Assembly: GCF_003265995.1 (NCBI RefSeq)
Contig: NZ_MVJN01000001.1
Coordinates: 433,486-497,485 of the forward strand
From: Legionella quinlivanii
Lineage (GTDB): Bacteria; Pseudomonadota; Gammaproteobacteria; Legionellales; Legionellaceae
Direction: 5' to 3'
Length of the DNA stretch: 64,000 bases
The notes under the pieces are model-generated. The model had not been told where the DNA came from, searched no databases, and was given only the letters and a program-made list of their open reading frames with translations. Positions 48,503 through 57,250 of this stretch are shown piece after piece. A program made the position numbers and the translations under genes. The first letter of the stretch is position 1; every line of letters starts with the position of its first letter.

Positions 48503-49734
48503 GTCCAATAAGAACGCTTATAATTCTCGTTGGGATCTGGCCTGGCTTTTCGCTCGGACAAGCAGTTATTAGTTCACCACCGGTAATTGAGCGTTTTGAA
48601 CTGAAAAGCCCCCCAGCTTTAGGTAAAACCCGTGCAGGACAAACCATTCTGCTAGGCGGATTTTCAGGATTAAGATTTTTAGGATTAACCGGCGACGGCA
48701 AGTTGCGATTTCTAAGCCATACAGACAGAGGCCCTAATCCCGATGCCTATGAAGATAAAGGAATCATCAGACGCCCCTTTCTGCTGCCAGGTTTCAACCC
48801 TCGTCTGGTTATTTTACTGGCCGATCCTGTTCGTAAAACATTGACGGTAAGCCAGCAAATCCTGCTTAAAAATATCGATAGCAAACCCATTTCGGGACTA
48901 TCTCCCTCCTCTGGACACCAGGAAAAACCAGTGGATTTGTTTGGTAATACACTGGCTTTCAAACCATTGGACATGGATCTGGAAGGGATTGATGTCGCTA
49001 ATGACCACAGTTATTGGATGGTTGATGAGTACGGCCCATCTATCATTCATTTTTCCTCACAGGGAAAGCTTCTGGAAACCTTCTATCCCGGTAAAGGCTT
49101 ACCGCCTATTCTGAAACTGCGGCAACTCAATAGGGGATTTGAAGGGATCGCTCTGCAGGGATCGAAAGTCTATGCTATTTTACAAAGTCCACTGCAAAAT
49201 CCTGTCAATAACCCTAAAAAAGACTCAAAAATTATTCGCTTCATCGAGTTTGATATACCCAAAAAACAAACCACAGGCCAATTTATCTACCTGCTTGACA
49301 AAAAATACTCTGATCGTATTGGTGACATGGTCGCTCTCGGCAATGGGCGTTTTTTAGTAATTGAACAAAACGATCAGACGGGCAAAAAGGCATACAAAAA
49401 AATTTATCTGATTCACCTCGCCGATGCCAGCAACCTGCAATCTTCAGATCCGAAAAAAAGAGAGCTTAATGAAAACCTGGAAAGTCAGAGCGCTGATTCA
49501 CTTAAAGCCCTGGGGATTAAAAGCCTGCAAAAGGAACTGGTATTAGACTTAGCCGCTCTTGGTATCAGAAATTCTAAAATTGAAGGCATCAGTCTGGTCA
49601 AGCCTAATCAGATAGCTCTAATCATCGATAATGATTTTTATTTGAATGGAAAACTTGATAAAAAGACAGGCATTGCCGGTTTAAAACATGAAAATAGCCG
49701 ATTATATCTGATTACTTTTGATAAGCCTCTGTAG
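48499..49734 (+). CDS. Exported phytase-like/esterase-like protein
   Basis: This 411-residue protein has a signal peptide (ending FSLGQA) and matches the phytase-like (esterase-like) beta-propeller family: LRFLSHTDRGPNPD near the start, LEGIDV, YWMVDEYGPSIIHF and NRGFEGIAL, then a long C-terminal part with KIEGISLV. Its substrate is not known. It is translationally coupled to the UbiD-like gene, so the two may belong to one process, with this step outside the cytoplasm. Confidence 0.75.
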   Translation: MSPIRTLIILVGIWPGFSLGQAVISSPPVIERFELKSPPALGKTRAGQTILLGGFSGLRFLGLTGDGKLRFLSHTDRGPNPDAYEDKGIIRRPFLLPGFNPRLVILLADPVRKTLTVSQQILLKNIDSKPISGLSPSSGHQEKPVDLFGNTLAFKPLDMDLEGIDVANDHSYWMVDEYGPSIIHFSSQGKLLETFYPGKGLPPILKLRQLNRGFEGIALQGSKVYAILQSPLQNPVNNPKKDSKIIRFIEFDIPKKQTTGQFIYLLDKKYSDRIGDMVALGNGRFLVIEQNDQTGKKAYKKIYLIHLADASNLQSSDPKKRELNENLESQSADSLKALGIKSLQKELVLDLAALGIRNSKIEGISLVKPNQIALIIDNDFYLNGKLDKKTGIAGLKHENSRLYLITFDKPL

Positions 49735-49827
49735 CTGTCTCAGCTCTTGTCAAATCACTGTGATGCCGTAAAATGCAGAAACAACATTCGAGACTGCTTG
49801 CCAGGCTCATAAAGTGCAGGTGATAAA

Positions 49828-50427
49828 ATGATGACAGGACTTTTGACGGCAGCCTATTTTTTAGTGTCCGTGATTTTTACATTAATACTGTTTCTTCTCT
49901 GGGCGCGGGTGATTCTGCGTTATTTTCGTTTAAGCCCTCTTCATCCGGTCAACCAAAGTATTAATGCCCTTGTAGGTCCTGTTCTCGGCCCAATTGAGCG
50001 AATGATACAGCAGGATACACCGGGAAAAACCAGAAAACCCCTTTCCCAATATGACTGGCCGGGATTGGCCCTGATTGTCGTAGTTGAGATTATCAAGTTC
50101 ATCTGTCTTGGATTGCTTGCCTATGGAGGGTTGCTGCCGGTTTCCTTCATTCTTCTTTTCGTAATAGCTGATCTTGTCGTTCAGCCGCTCAACCTGATGT
50201 TTTTTGCGCTGCTGATTCGGGTGATCATGAGCTGGGTCAATCCGCATTGGGAACAGCAGAATCCAGCAGGATATGTGGTTAATTTAATGACTAATCCACT
50301 GATTCGCCTTGGCCACAGAATAATTCCCAATGTTTCAGGATTTGATTTTGCACCCTACATTATGATGGTGATGATCAAAGTCATTACTTTATTCATTAGC
50401 GCGTCCATGCCTTTACCGTTAGTGTAG
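49828..50427 (+). CDS. yggT: YggT-family membrane protein
   Basis: The 199-residue protein has two YGGT repeats, each with a pair of hydrophobic helices and a short basic linker (WARVILRYFRLSPLHPVNQ in the first, MSWVNPHWEQQNPAG in the second). The family is an inner-membrane protein often found with yggS and proC; proposed links are to osmotic stress and division. Here it is 93 bases after the phytase-like gene. Confidence 0.88.
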   Translation: MMTGLLTAAYFLVSVIFTLILFLLWARVILRYFRLSPLHPVNQSINALVGPVLGPIERMIQQDTPGKTRKPLSQYDWPGLALIVVVEIIKFICLGLLAYGGLLPVSFILLFVIADLVVQPLNLMFFALLIRVIMSWVNPHWEQQNPAGYVVNLMTNPLIRLGHRIIPNVSGFDFAPYIMMVMIKVITLFISASMPLPLV

Positions 50428-50458
50428 GGTGCTGATGCACAGGGAAGTGCTCGCTTAA

Positions 50459-51418
50459 TCAGCTTGAATAGCTTATTGTCGGAGCTTCATCCCCCTGCTG
50501 ATCATGGTCAAACTCCACCTCCGGCGAATCATCTGCAACTTGTGCTTTCTTAAACAATTGCAATTCCTGCTTAATGCTGACCGTGCTAGCCACCGACTCT
50601 GATTTCATGGTAAAGGCAAGAGGGATCTTAAAAAATTGACAGACGGCATTAAGAAAGCCTCTGAACCCCTCGGTGCGTTTAATCGATGCAGAGGTATCGA
50701 CCACAGCGCTCACTGCTTGCTGGATCTTGCTGTGTTTATCCGTGGCATCACTTAGTAGAATCGATGATAGCTTATTGTATAAATCAATTAATATACTCTT
50801 CTCTTCCCCTCGCAATGTTTTGCTGCTATGTACAGCAGACACCTGACTATTCAAATAGTTCAGATCTTTCGCCTGACTATTATCCTGACCAAGATCCTTT
50901 GCAATTCTTTCCCAGACGACCAATTCGTTTCTGGTAATGGGAATATTGGTTTCTTTGATAGCCTTACCTGTATCCACAATATCTTTCAAATTTTTCGTGC
51001 GGGTAAGAATGGCATTGAAAAATTCAACCTCTTCTGCATTCTTGTTTTCTTTTAATAGCGCCTCTATGCCCTGAATAATCTGCTTAAGTTCATCTCTTCC
51101 AGTACTGGCCGGTATTATGATACAAAGACCAGAGTTTTCTGCTAAGAGCTGATCATAACGAGCGATAGTATTGCCAGCAGCCTTGAGCGCATTAGTATAA
51201 TTCTCTAACATCTGCTCATTAGTTCCTTTATGCAGCTCATATTCCTCAGGACTGAGCCGTCCTTCTGCAAGTTCTGTGTCCAGACCACCATTCAGATCTT
51301 CTTCTACATTCCTCAGAGAATCCTGAATACCCTCTTTTAATTCAACTACTTTTTTACGTTTAGCTGCAGTTTCCTTACTTATTTCATCAGGATTTTCAAT
51401 TTTAATTGTTAGAGCCAT
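50459..51418 (-). CDS. Helical protein of unknown function, candidate effector
   Basis: This 319-residue protein is strongly charged and helix-rich, with probable coiled coils around 10-95 and 115-150 and no signal peptide. The C-terminus is acidic (SPEVEFDHDQQGDEAPTISY), like Dot/Icm translocation signals. I start at ATG 51418; a TTG four codons upstream is in frame. Upstream GTTAATAAAGGCTTCAGAAT has one good and one poor PmrA half-site. No domain is recognised; effector status is a guess from composition. Confidence 0.55.
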   Translation of the reverse strand: MALTIKIENPDEISKETAAKRKKVVELKEGIQDSLRNVEEDLNGGLDTELAEGRLSPEEYELHKGTNEQMLENYTNALKAAGNTIARYDQLLAENSGLCIIIPASTGRDELKQIIQGIEALLKENKNAEEVEFFNAILTRTKNLKDIVDTGKAIKETNIPITRNELVVWERIAKDLGQDNSQAKDLNYLNSQVSAVHSSKTLRGEEKSILIDLYNKLSSILLSDATDKHSKIQQAVSAVVDTSASIKRTEGFRGFLNAVCQFFKIPLAFTMKSESVASTVSIKQELQLFKKAQVADDSPEVEFDHDQQGDEAPTISYSS

Positions 51419-51583
51419 GATTAATCTCAACTACATACATACTTTCTATAAGTATAAAAAAGAATTCTGAAGCCTTTATTAACAAAGTCGTTGAATAAAA
51501 CATTTTTTATTCCGGCAGACTAAATCACTTTATTTTTCTTCACAGGGTATATACTGATTATGAGGGAACTTGAGGAGGCTGAA

Positions 51584-52180
51584 ATGGCCGGAAGAATTGC
51601 AGTAGCAGCTGTAGCAACCGTTATTTGCCCCTGTATACTCTGGGCAGCTGATTCAGTATATTGCCCGCAGAATCACGGGTATATCAATGTGGGAATGACT
51701 CAGGATCAGGTTATCGCCGCCTGTGGACAACCTTTAAGTCAACAAAACTCTAACAAACCTCTGATGCAGAAAATTCCTGCGCAACAGCTTTATTACAATA
51801 ATGAAGGAGCTCCTACCGCCTTTTATGGTGTATGGAAGCTGCCTATCGGAAACAGCAATTACGGCAGCGCACCATTTCAGGGGACAGCGGGTGGGGTGCA
51901 ATTGCAAGTAGACGTTGTTAATAATCAGGTTCATGACATTGTTCTGAATGGCAACTCCACTAATGCTTTTTCTATTTGCGGAGGGACAAGCATCCAGGCA
52001 GGTGATCCGGTTGGCAAAGTATATGGTGCTTGTGGAAGCCCCTCTATCGTGAACAATACCTTTATCGAAGTGCCTGTACAAAGTCAGACTAAACCGCAGA
52101 TTTGGACCTATCAGCCATCCCAGTATGGCCCGCCCATGTCCTTGACTTTTGTTGACGGCAAACTACAATCCATCGATTAA
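51584..52180 (+). CDS. Exported DUF2845-like protein
   Basis: The 198-residue precursor starts at ATG 51584 with a strong GAGGAGG; eight in-frame codons upstream are unlikely to be used. A signal peptide (to about ILWAADS) is followed by YCPQNHGYINVGMTQDQVIAACGQP, where a cysteine pair and the GMTxxQV pattern recall small outer-membrane assembly (SmpA/DUF2845-like) domains. A second such unit follows (SIQAGDPVGKVYGACGSP). It precedes a small conserved protein by 19 bases. Confidence 0.7.
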   Translation: MAGRIAVAAVATVICPCILWAADSVYCPQNHGYINVGMTQDQVIAACGQPLSQQNSNKPLMQKIPAQQLYYNNEGAPTAFYGVWKLPIGNSNYGSAPFQGTAGGVQLQVDVVNNQVHDIVLNGNSTNAFSICGGTSIQAGDPVGKVYGACGSPSIVNNTFIEVPVQSQTKPQIWTYQPSQYGPPMSLTFVDGKLQSID

Positions 52181-52199
52181 TTCTTCCAAAGGTTTATAA

Positions 52200-52487
52200 A
52201 TGAGTGAAACAATTGATGATTTGACTATTGCTTTTAGCGAAAATGGCACAGAAACTACCAAAGAATTGGATAAATATGTGTTAACCAAGGGGGCCTGGAC
52301 CACTATTATGTTTAAATATCAGGATTGGGATAATGCAAAAAACGATTTCGGCCCGATCAAATATTCCATAAGACGCTATCAGAAAAGGAATAATCAATAC
52401 TGGATGAAATCCAAATTTAATATTTCCAGCGAAGATCAGGCGCGGAAAATTGTTGAAGTGTTAAACCAGTGGCTGGCAGCTGAGTAA
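52200..52487 (+). CDS. Small conserved protein of unknown function
   Basis: This 95-residue soluble protein starts MSETIDDLTIAF, with AAAGG upstream. It alternates strand and helix predictions (YVLTKGAWTTIMFKYQDW, IKYSIRRYQKRNNQYW, then a helix DQARKIVEVLNQWL). No known family comes to mind. It lies 19 bases behind the exported DUF2845-like gene and is probably co-transcribed. Confidence 0.7.
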   Translation: MSETIDDLTIAFSENGTETTKELDKYVLTKGAWTTIMFKYQDWDNAKNDFGPIKYSIRRYQKRNNQYWMKSKFNISSEDQARKIVEVLNQWLAAE

Positions 52488-52532
52488 TTGAGAACTGCGT
52501 TGTTGCATCACTGAAGATAGGTGCACAAAAAT

Positions 52533-52616
52533 GTCTTTGCGAGCGTCAGCGAAGCAATCTAGCTCCTAGCTTCGTTCATGGTTCGATCTGGATTGCTTCA
52601 CTTTGTTCGCAAAGAC
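52533..52616. repeat. 84 bp palindromic repeat, family B copy 3
   Basis: GTCTTTGCGAGCGTCAGCGA at the left and TTCGCAAAGAC at the right are inverted; the interior reads TGGATTGCTTCACTTTGTTC. Same orientation and length as the copy at 27277. Confidence 0.87.
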
Positions 52617-52753
52617 GGCAGGTTAGTGATTTAATTCTGTTTATGTAACAATGCTCGCTTGAGCGCAATCCAGAAAATGCTTATAAATAATTTGAATTAA
52701 TCAGCCCAGCTTAATCTGGATAGCTTTCCCTCTCTAAAAACCCCAGCTTTCTT

Positions 52754-52782
52754 TTGAACCTGTGTGCAAGTTGTTTTATAAT
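52754..52782 (+). promoter_or_regulatory. Sigma-70 promoter of the RND efflux operon
   Basis: TTGAAC (52754-52759) and a perfect TATAAT (52777-52782) are 17 bases apart, about 32 bases ahead of the adaptor gene start. Confidence 0.75.
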
Positions 52783-52814
52783 AGCCCGATCGGCCAAACC
52801 TTCCAGGATCTCGC

Positions 52815-53876
52815 ATGAAATCTCGATTTTCACTTTTGCTGTTAGCAATCCTGGCAGTTATTTCATTTTTTTATGTCAAATTCGCAGTATCCGGTAAACA
52901 ACATTCTCAACCGCAACCGCCGCTGATCACTGTTGAAACCGCGCATGTGACCGAGCGAGTATTGGCCGAGCAATTTGAAACGCTGGGCAGTCTGGCCAGT
53001 ATGGATAGTATCGATATCAGCTCGGAAATTGCCGGGCAAATTTCAGCGATCCATTTTCAGCCCGGCGCATTGGTAAAAAAAGATACCTTGCTGATACAAC
53101 TCGACAGTACTGTTATGAAAAGCCAGCTCGCCAGTGCAAAAGCCAGCCTGTCACTCAGTGAAACCAATTACAAACGAACAAAGGAATTAGCACAGAAAAG
53201 TCTGGCTTCCGAACAGGCCCTTGATCGAGCCCTGGCTGATCTGCGCGAAAAACGAAACGCGGTTAAGGTCAAACAGGCGCAATTGGAAAAATTGAATCTG
53301 CGTGCACCATTTACCGGCACCCTCGGTTCAAAACAAGTCAGTGTCGGTCAATATGTGAAAATGGGGCAGGCCCTGGTTCATCTGGTTGCCAATCAGCAAT
53401 TGCGTGTAGAATATAATGTACCTGAAAGATTGCTGCCGCGTCTTCACAATGGCCAAAGGGTACGAATCAGTTCAGATGCCTTTCCCACCCAGGTTTTCAT
53501 TGGAAAGGTAAACTATATTGCACCCGCCATCGATAAAGACACTCGCACCATTGCGGTCGAAGCTCTGATAGATAATAGTAAAAACCAGCTTTCAGCTGGG
53601 CTTTTCGTCAGAGTTAAACACCAGCTGGGTCTGGCCAGAAAACGCTTGCTGGTCCCTGAGGAAAGCCTCATTCCAACAATTAGCGGGCAGAAAATTTTTG
53701 TTCTTCGAGGCGACAAAGCCATTACCGTTCGCGTTAAAACAGGAACTCACCATGCCGCCATGACCGAAGTTTGCCAGGGACTTAAGGCAGATGACATTAT
53801 TATCGTACGCGGGCAGCATAAATTAAAAGAAGGCACTAAAGTTATCGCTGTGAATCATATCAGGAGTCCGCGGTGA
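52815..53876 (+). CDS. RND efflux periplasmic adaptor (membrane fusion protein)
   Basis: The adaptor bridges an RND pump and an outer-membrane channel. The 353 residues start with an N-terminal membrane anchor (about 5-25). A lipoyl-like half (SSEIAGQISAIHFQPGALVKK), a coiled-coil hairpin (about 95-150) and the second lipoyl half (LRAPFTGTLG) follow, then the beta-barrel domain. Its stop overlaps the permease GTG start. No outer-membrane factor gene is nearby. Confidence 0.92.
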   Translation: MKSRFSLLLLAILAVISFFYVKFAVSGKQHSQPQPPLITVETAHVTERVLAEQFETLGSLASMDSIDISSEIAGQISAIHFQPGALVKKDTLLIQLDSTVMKSQLASAKASLSLSETNYKRTKELAQKSLASEQALDRALADLREKRNAVKVKQAQLEKLNLRAPFTGTLGSKQVSVGQYVKMGQALVHLVANQQLRVEYNVPERLLPRLHNGQRVRISSDAFPTQVFIGKVNYIAPAIDKDTRTIAVEALIDNSKNQLSAGLFVRVKHQLGLARKRLLVPEESLIPTISGQKIFVLRGDKAITVRVKTGTHHAAMTEVCQGLKADDIIIVRGQHKLKEGTKVIAVNHIRSPR

Positions 53877-56800
53877 CCTTTCCAGAGCATTGCATTAAGC
53901 GCCCTGTTTTTACTATTGTTTTAACACTGATGATAGTAATTACCGGACTTTTACACTTTGCCAAATTGTCTCTGCGGCATCTTCCCAATATTGAAAAACC
54001 TTCTATCACTATCAATACTGAATTCGATGGTGCAAGTCCTGAACTTGTAGAAAAGGAAATTACCATTCCGGTGGAGAACATGCTGTCCAGCGTTCCCGGG
54101 GTCGATAGCTTGCGCTCAACCAGTTTGCTGGGTAAAAGCCGAGTGACCATTGATTTTCAACTGGGTGTGGATATCAATGAAGTCATTAGTGATATTCGTA
54201 ACAAAATGTCTTCGCTGCAAACCCATTTACCCTTGGGCAGCCACGCACCCGTAGTCAACAAAAATGATTCTGATGCCAATCCGGTCGTGGTGCTTGGTTT
54301 TCATGATGAACGAAAAAATCCACTTGAAATTACGGATTATATTTCAAGAAACATCAAACCGGTTTTGCAGGAAATTCAGGGAGTGGGTGAAGTCAGCTAT
54401 CATGGCGGCCGTAATTATGCCGTCAAAATTGCACTGGACCCGGTAAAAATGGCTGCCCGCCAGATCACAGTGGCTGAAATAAAAAAAGCGCTTGCCCAAC
54501 AAAATATTGACGTACCCAGCGGGCAAATCAAGAGTGCTAACCGCTATTACACAGTGGTCACTCATGCACGGCTGCAAAATGCCAGGAAATTTTCAGAGTT
54601 AGTTATTGCACAGCGAGATCACCAGCTAATTCGTTTAAGTGAAGTGGCAACAGTCACCGTCGGCAGTGAGAATGAGGATAATTTATTGCGAATTAATGGA
54701 AAACCAGCAGTCGGTCTGGCGATTCTGGCTCAATCCAATGCCAATCCCGTCGACGTAGCCAAAGCAGTCCGTAAAAGCCTGGTGCGCCTGGAGAAAACCT
54801 TTCCTGAAGGGTTTAAATCTGAAATTGTATTTGATTCAACCCAGTTTATTAAAGCTTCCATACATGAAGTCTACTGGACCTTTTTTGAAGCGTCTCTCTT
54901 TGTCGGACTGGTGGTTCTTTTGTTTCTGGGCAGCATCCGCGCGGCTTTAATTCCTATCGTCACCATTCCCATTTGCCTGATTGGAACCTTTTGGCCAATG
55001 TACTGGATGGGATTTGAGCTGAATTCATTAACCCTTCTGGCAATGGTTTTGGCGATTGGCCTTGTCGTTGATGATGCCATTGTCGTGTTGGAGAACTGCC
55101 ACCGGCACATACAAAACGGCTTATCTCCCATTCGAGCCGCTATAAAGGGAAGCAACGAAATTGTTTTCGCTATTCTGGCTATGACTATTACCTTAGCGGC
55201 AGTCTATGCCCCGATGGGTTTTGTGGATGGCTTTACCGGGAAACTGTTTTTCCAATTTGGTGCGACTTTGTCAATCTGCGTTTTACTATCCGGACTGGTT
55301 GCTTTAAGTCTATCCCCAATGATGTGCTCGCAATTGCTTAATCAAAAAGAAAGCCGCTACAGTCATTGGCTTGATCAGGTTTTTAAAAAACTGGGCGATT
55401 GCTATAGCCGTAGCTTAAACGCGATGCTTCATCGCCCATACCGCTTATCTCTGATTCTGGCTGCATCCTGTCTGCTTGGTTTCTTCTGTTATCATCAGTT
55501 AGGAGCAGATCTGGCTCCGGTTGAGGATCAGTCCTACATCATAGGACCCATTGCCTCACCCACCAATGCCAGCACCGAATACACCGACCACTATAGCCGG
55601 CAGCTGGAGGCTATTTATGAATCTATTCCGGAAAAGCTGAATTATTTTGTTTCCGTTAAACCCTCCTCAGCCTTTACCATTTTAAAACTGCGCCCCTGGC
55701 ATGAACGCTCACGCTCACAAAAGGAAATCAGTGACGAACTCAGTGAAAAAATGCAGAAACTGATTGGGGTTAATGTATATCCGGTAAGCCCTAATCCCTT
55801 GGGCAATCGCGGCGGCAGCAGTAATCAGTTCAGCCTGGCAATTATGGGAAACACCAGTTACAAACGGCTCAACGAGATAAGCAACGATGTAGCCAAAACC
55901 TTAAGCGAGTTTCCTCAGTTGAGGCATGTTAAAAACAATCTCGCGCTGGATAGTGAGCAAGTCAATATTGAAATTGACAGACAACTGGCAGCCGATCTTG
56001 ATGTCAATCTGGCTCAGGTAGCGGAACTATTATCGACAATGCTTGGCGGAAGTAATCCGGTCAATTTTAATTATGACGGGCAAACCTACAAAGTGATATT
56101 ACAGTTAAATCATTCCCAGCGACGCGATATTGCCATTCTCAATAAACTCTATGTTAAAAGCGGGCGGCAAAAAATGGTCCCTTTATCCACATTGATTGAC
56201 GTCAGCCATTCCATTGGACCGGATAGTTTGCCGCATTTGAATCGCTTAAGAACCTCAAGTATCAGCGCTGAACTCGCACCCGGTGCTCATTTAAATGAAG
56301 TCATTGATAAAATTCAGGATATTTTGGATAAAAAACTACCTGATGATATCCAGTTTCGCTTTACCGGTACCGCCAAAGATTATCTGGAATCCTCTGGAAA
56401 CAGCATTTACGCAATGCTTTTAGCCTTATTATTTATCTACCTCGTGCTTTCCGCACAATTTGAGAGCTTTATCGATCCATTGATTGTACTGCTTAGTGTA
56501 CCATTATGCCTGGTAGGTGCTTTGCTCACCCTGTATCTCACCAATCAGACTATTTCAATTTATAGCAATATCGGAATGGTGACTCTGGTAGGGCTTATCA
56601 CCAAACACGGGATAATGATTACTGAATTTGCCAACCTGAAAATACAGGAAGGCATGGATAAATTTAATGCCGTTATTGAAAGTGCAAAAATCAGACTCCG
56701 TCCTATCTTAATGACCACCCTGGCAATGTTGCTTGGCGCCCTCCCCCTCGCTCTGGCAACAGGAGCGGGAGCGGAAAGCCGCCGGCAATTGGGTATTGTT

Positions 56801-56938
56801 ATTCTCGGTGGAATGTTAGTGGGTACTTTCTTTTCACTGTACGTGGTTCCTTTTGCCTATATCAAACTTTCCAGACGCAGCCGCCAGACTCTCGCCATCT
56901 GCCCAGACGAAAGTCCCACGACAGCTAATGCCGCCTGA
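53873..56938 (+). CDS. RND multidrug efflux permease
   Basis: This 1021-residue proton-driven pump of the HAE1 group has 12 membrane helices in two repeats with large periplasmic loops. The TM4 proton relay is visible as AIGLVVDDAIVVLEN, and the second repeat as GLITKHGIMITEFAN. It starts with GTG inside the adaptor stop codon. Substrates cannot be assigned. Confidence 0.94.
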   Translation: MTFPEHCIKRPVFTIVLTLMIVITGLLHFAKLSLRHLPNIEKPSITINTEFDGASPELVEKEITIPVENMLSSVPGVDSLRSTSLLGKSRVTIDFQLGVDINEVISDIRNKMSSLQTHLPLGSHAPVVNKNDSDANPVVVLGFHDERKNPLEITDYISRNIKPVLQEIQGVGEVSYHGGRNYAVKIALDPVKMAARQITVAEIKKALAQQNIDVPSGQIKSANRYYTVVTHARLQNARKFSELVIAQRDHQLIRLSEVATVTVGSENEDNLLRINGKPAVGLAILAQSNANPVDVAKAVRKSLVRLEKTFPEGFKSEIVFDSTQFIKASIHEVYWTFFEASLFVGLVVLLFLGSIRAALIPIVTIPICLIGTFWPMYWMGFELNSLTLLAMVLAIGLVVDDAIVVLENCHRHIQNGLSPIRAAIKGSNEIVFAILAMTITLAAVYAPMGFVDGFTGKLFFQFGATLSICVLLSGLVALSLSPMMCSQLLNQKESRYSHWLDQVFKKLGDCYSRSLNAMLHRPYRLSLILAASCLLGFFCYHQLGADLAPVEDQSYIIGPIASPTNASTEYTDHYSRQLEAIYESIPEKLNYFVSVKPSSAFTILKLRPWHERSRSQKEISDELSEKMQKLIGVNVYPVSPNPLGNRGGSSNQFSLAIMGNTSYKRLNEISNDVAKTLSEFPQLRHVKNNLALDSEQVNIEIDRQLAADLDVNLAQVAELLSTMLGGSNPVNFNYDGQTYKVILQLNHSQRRDIAILNKLYVKSGRQKMVPLSTLIDVSHSIGPDSLPHLNRLRTSSISAELAPGAHLNEVIDKIQDILDKKLPDDIQFRFTGTAKDYLESSGNSIYAMLLALLFIYLVLSAQFESFIDPLIVLLSVPLCLVGALLTLYLTNQTISIYSNIGMVTLVGLITKHGIMITEFANLKIQEGMDKFNAVIESAKIRLRPILMTTLAMLLGALPLALATGAGAESRRQLGIVILGGMLVGTFFSLYVVPFAYIKLSRRSRQTLAICPDESPTTANAA

Positions 56939-57015
56939 TTATCGCAACTTATTACTCCATGTTCAGCGACTTGTTCGACATTGTTCTATGAATAAAGATA
57001 GGCGCACCAAAAACC

Positions 57016-57099
57016 GTCATTGCGAGCCTTCGCGAAGCAATCCAGCTCCTCCCTTTGTTCAACGCTCGATCTGGATTGCTTCACTTCGTTCGCAAAGAC
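57016..57099. repeat. 84 bp palindromic repeat, family B copy 4
   Basis: GTCATTGCGAGCCTTCGCGA at the left faces TTCGTTCGCAAAGAC at the right; the interior again has TGGATTGCTTCACTTCGTTC. Same length as copies 1 and 3. Confidence 0.87.
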
Positions 57100-57178
57100 G
57101 ATAGGTTTTCTATTTATCCCACAACACCGGTTAACCACGGAACGTAGGGGTCAATAGTTATTAGTCAAAATAATTATA

Positions 57179-57198
57179 CTTAATTTTATCTTAATGAA
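57179..57198 (+). promoter_or_regulatory. PmrA-like tandem box before the RhoGEF gene
   Basis: CTTAATTTT, AT, CTTAATGAA gives two cTTAAT half-sites with an 11 bp period, close to the Legionella PmrA consensus. GATTAAAA follows four bases later, with TAAAAT at 57206-57211 as the -10, the same layout as the box at 41851. Confidence 0.7.
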
Positions 57199-57250
57199 AG
57201 TCGATTAAAATGGTTATTTTTTAGGCTACATGTAGAAGATAGGAATTACC

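Larger units (their letters stand above)
52488..52814. other. Gap before the RND pump genes
   Basis: The 327 bases contain palindromic repeat family B copy 3 (52533-52616) and a well-formed sigma-70 promoter (52754-52782). Nothing else is evident. Confidence 0.65.
56939..57250. other. Gap between RND pump and RhoGEF gene
   Basis: The 312 bases hold palindromic repeat family B copy 4 (57016-57099), then an AT-rich promoter region with a PmrA-like box (57179-57198) and a TAAAAT -10 candidate. Confidence 0.65.
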
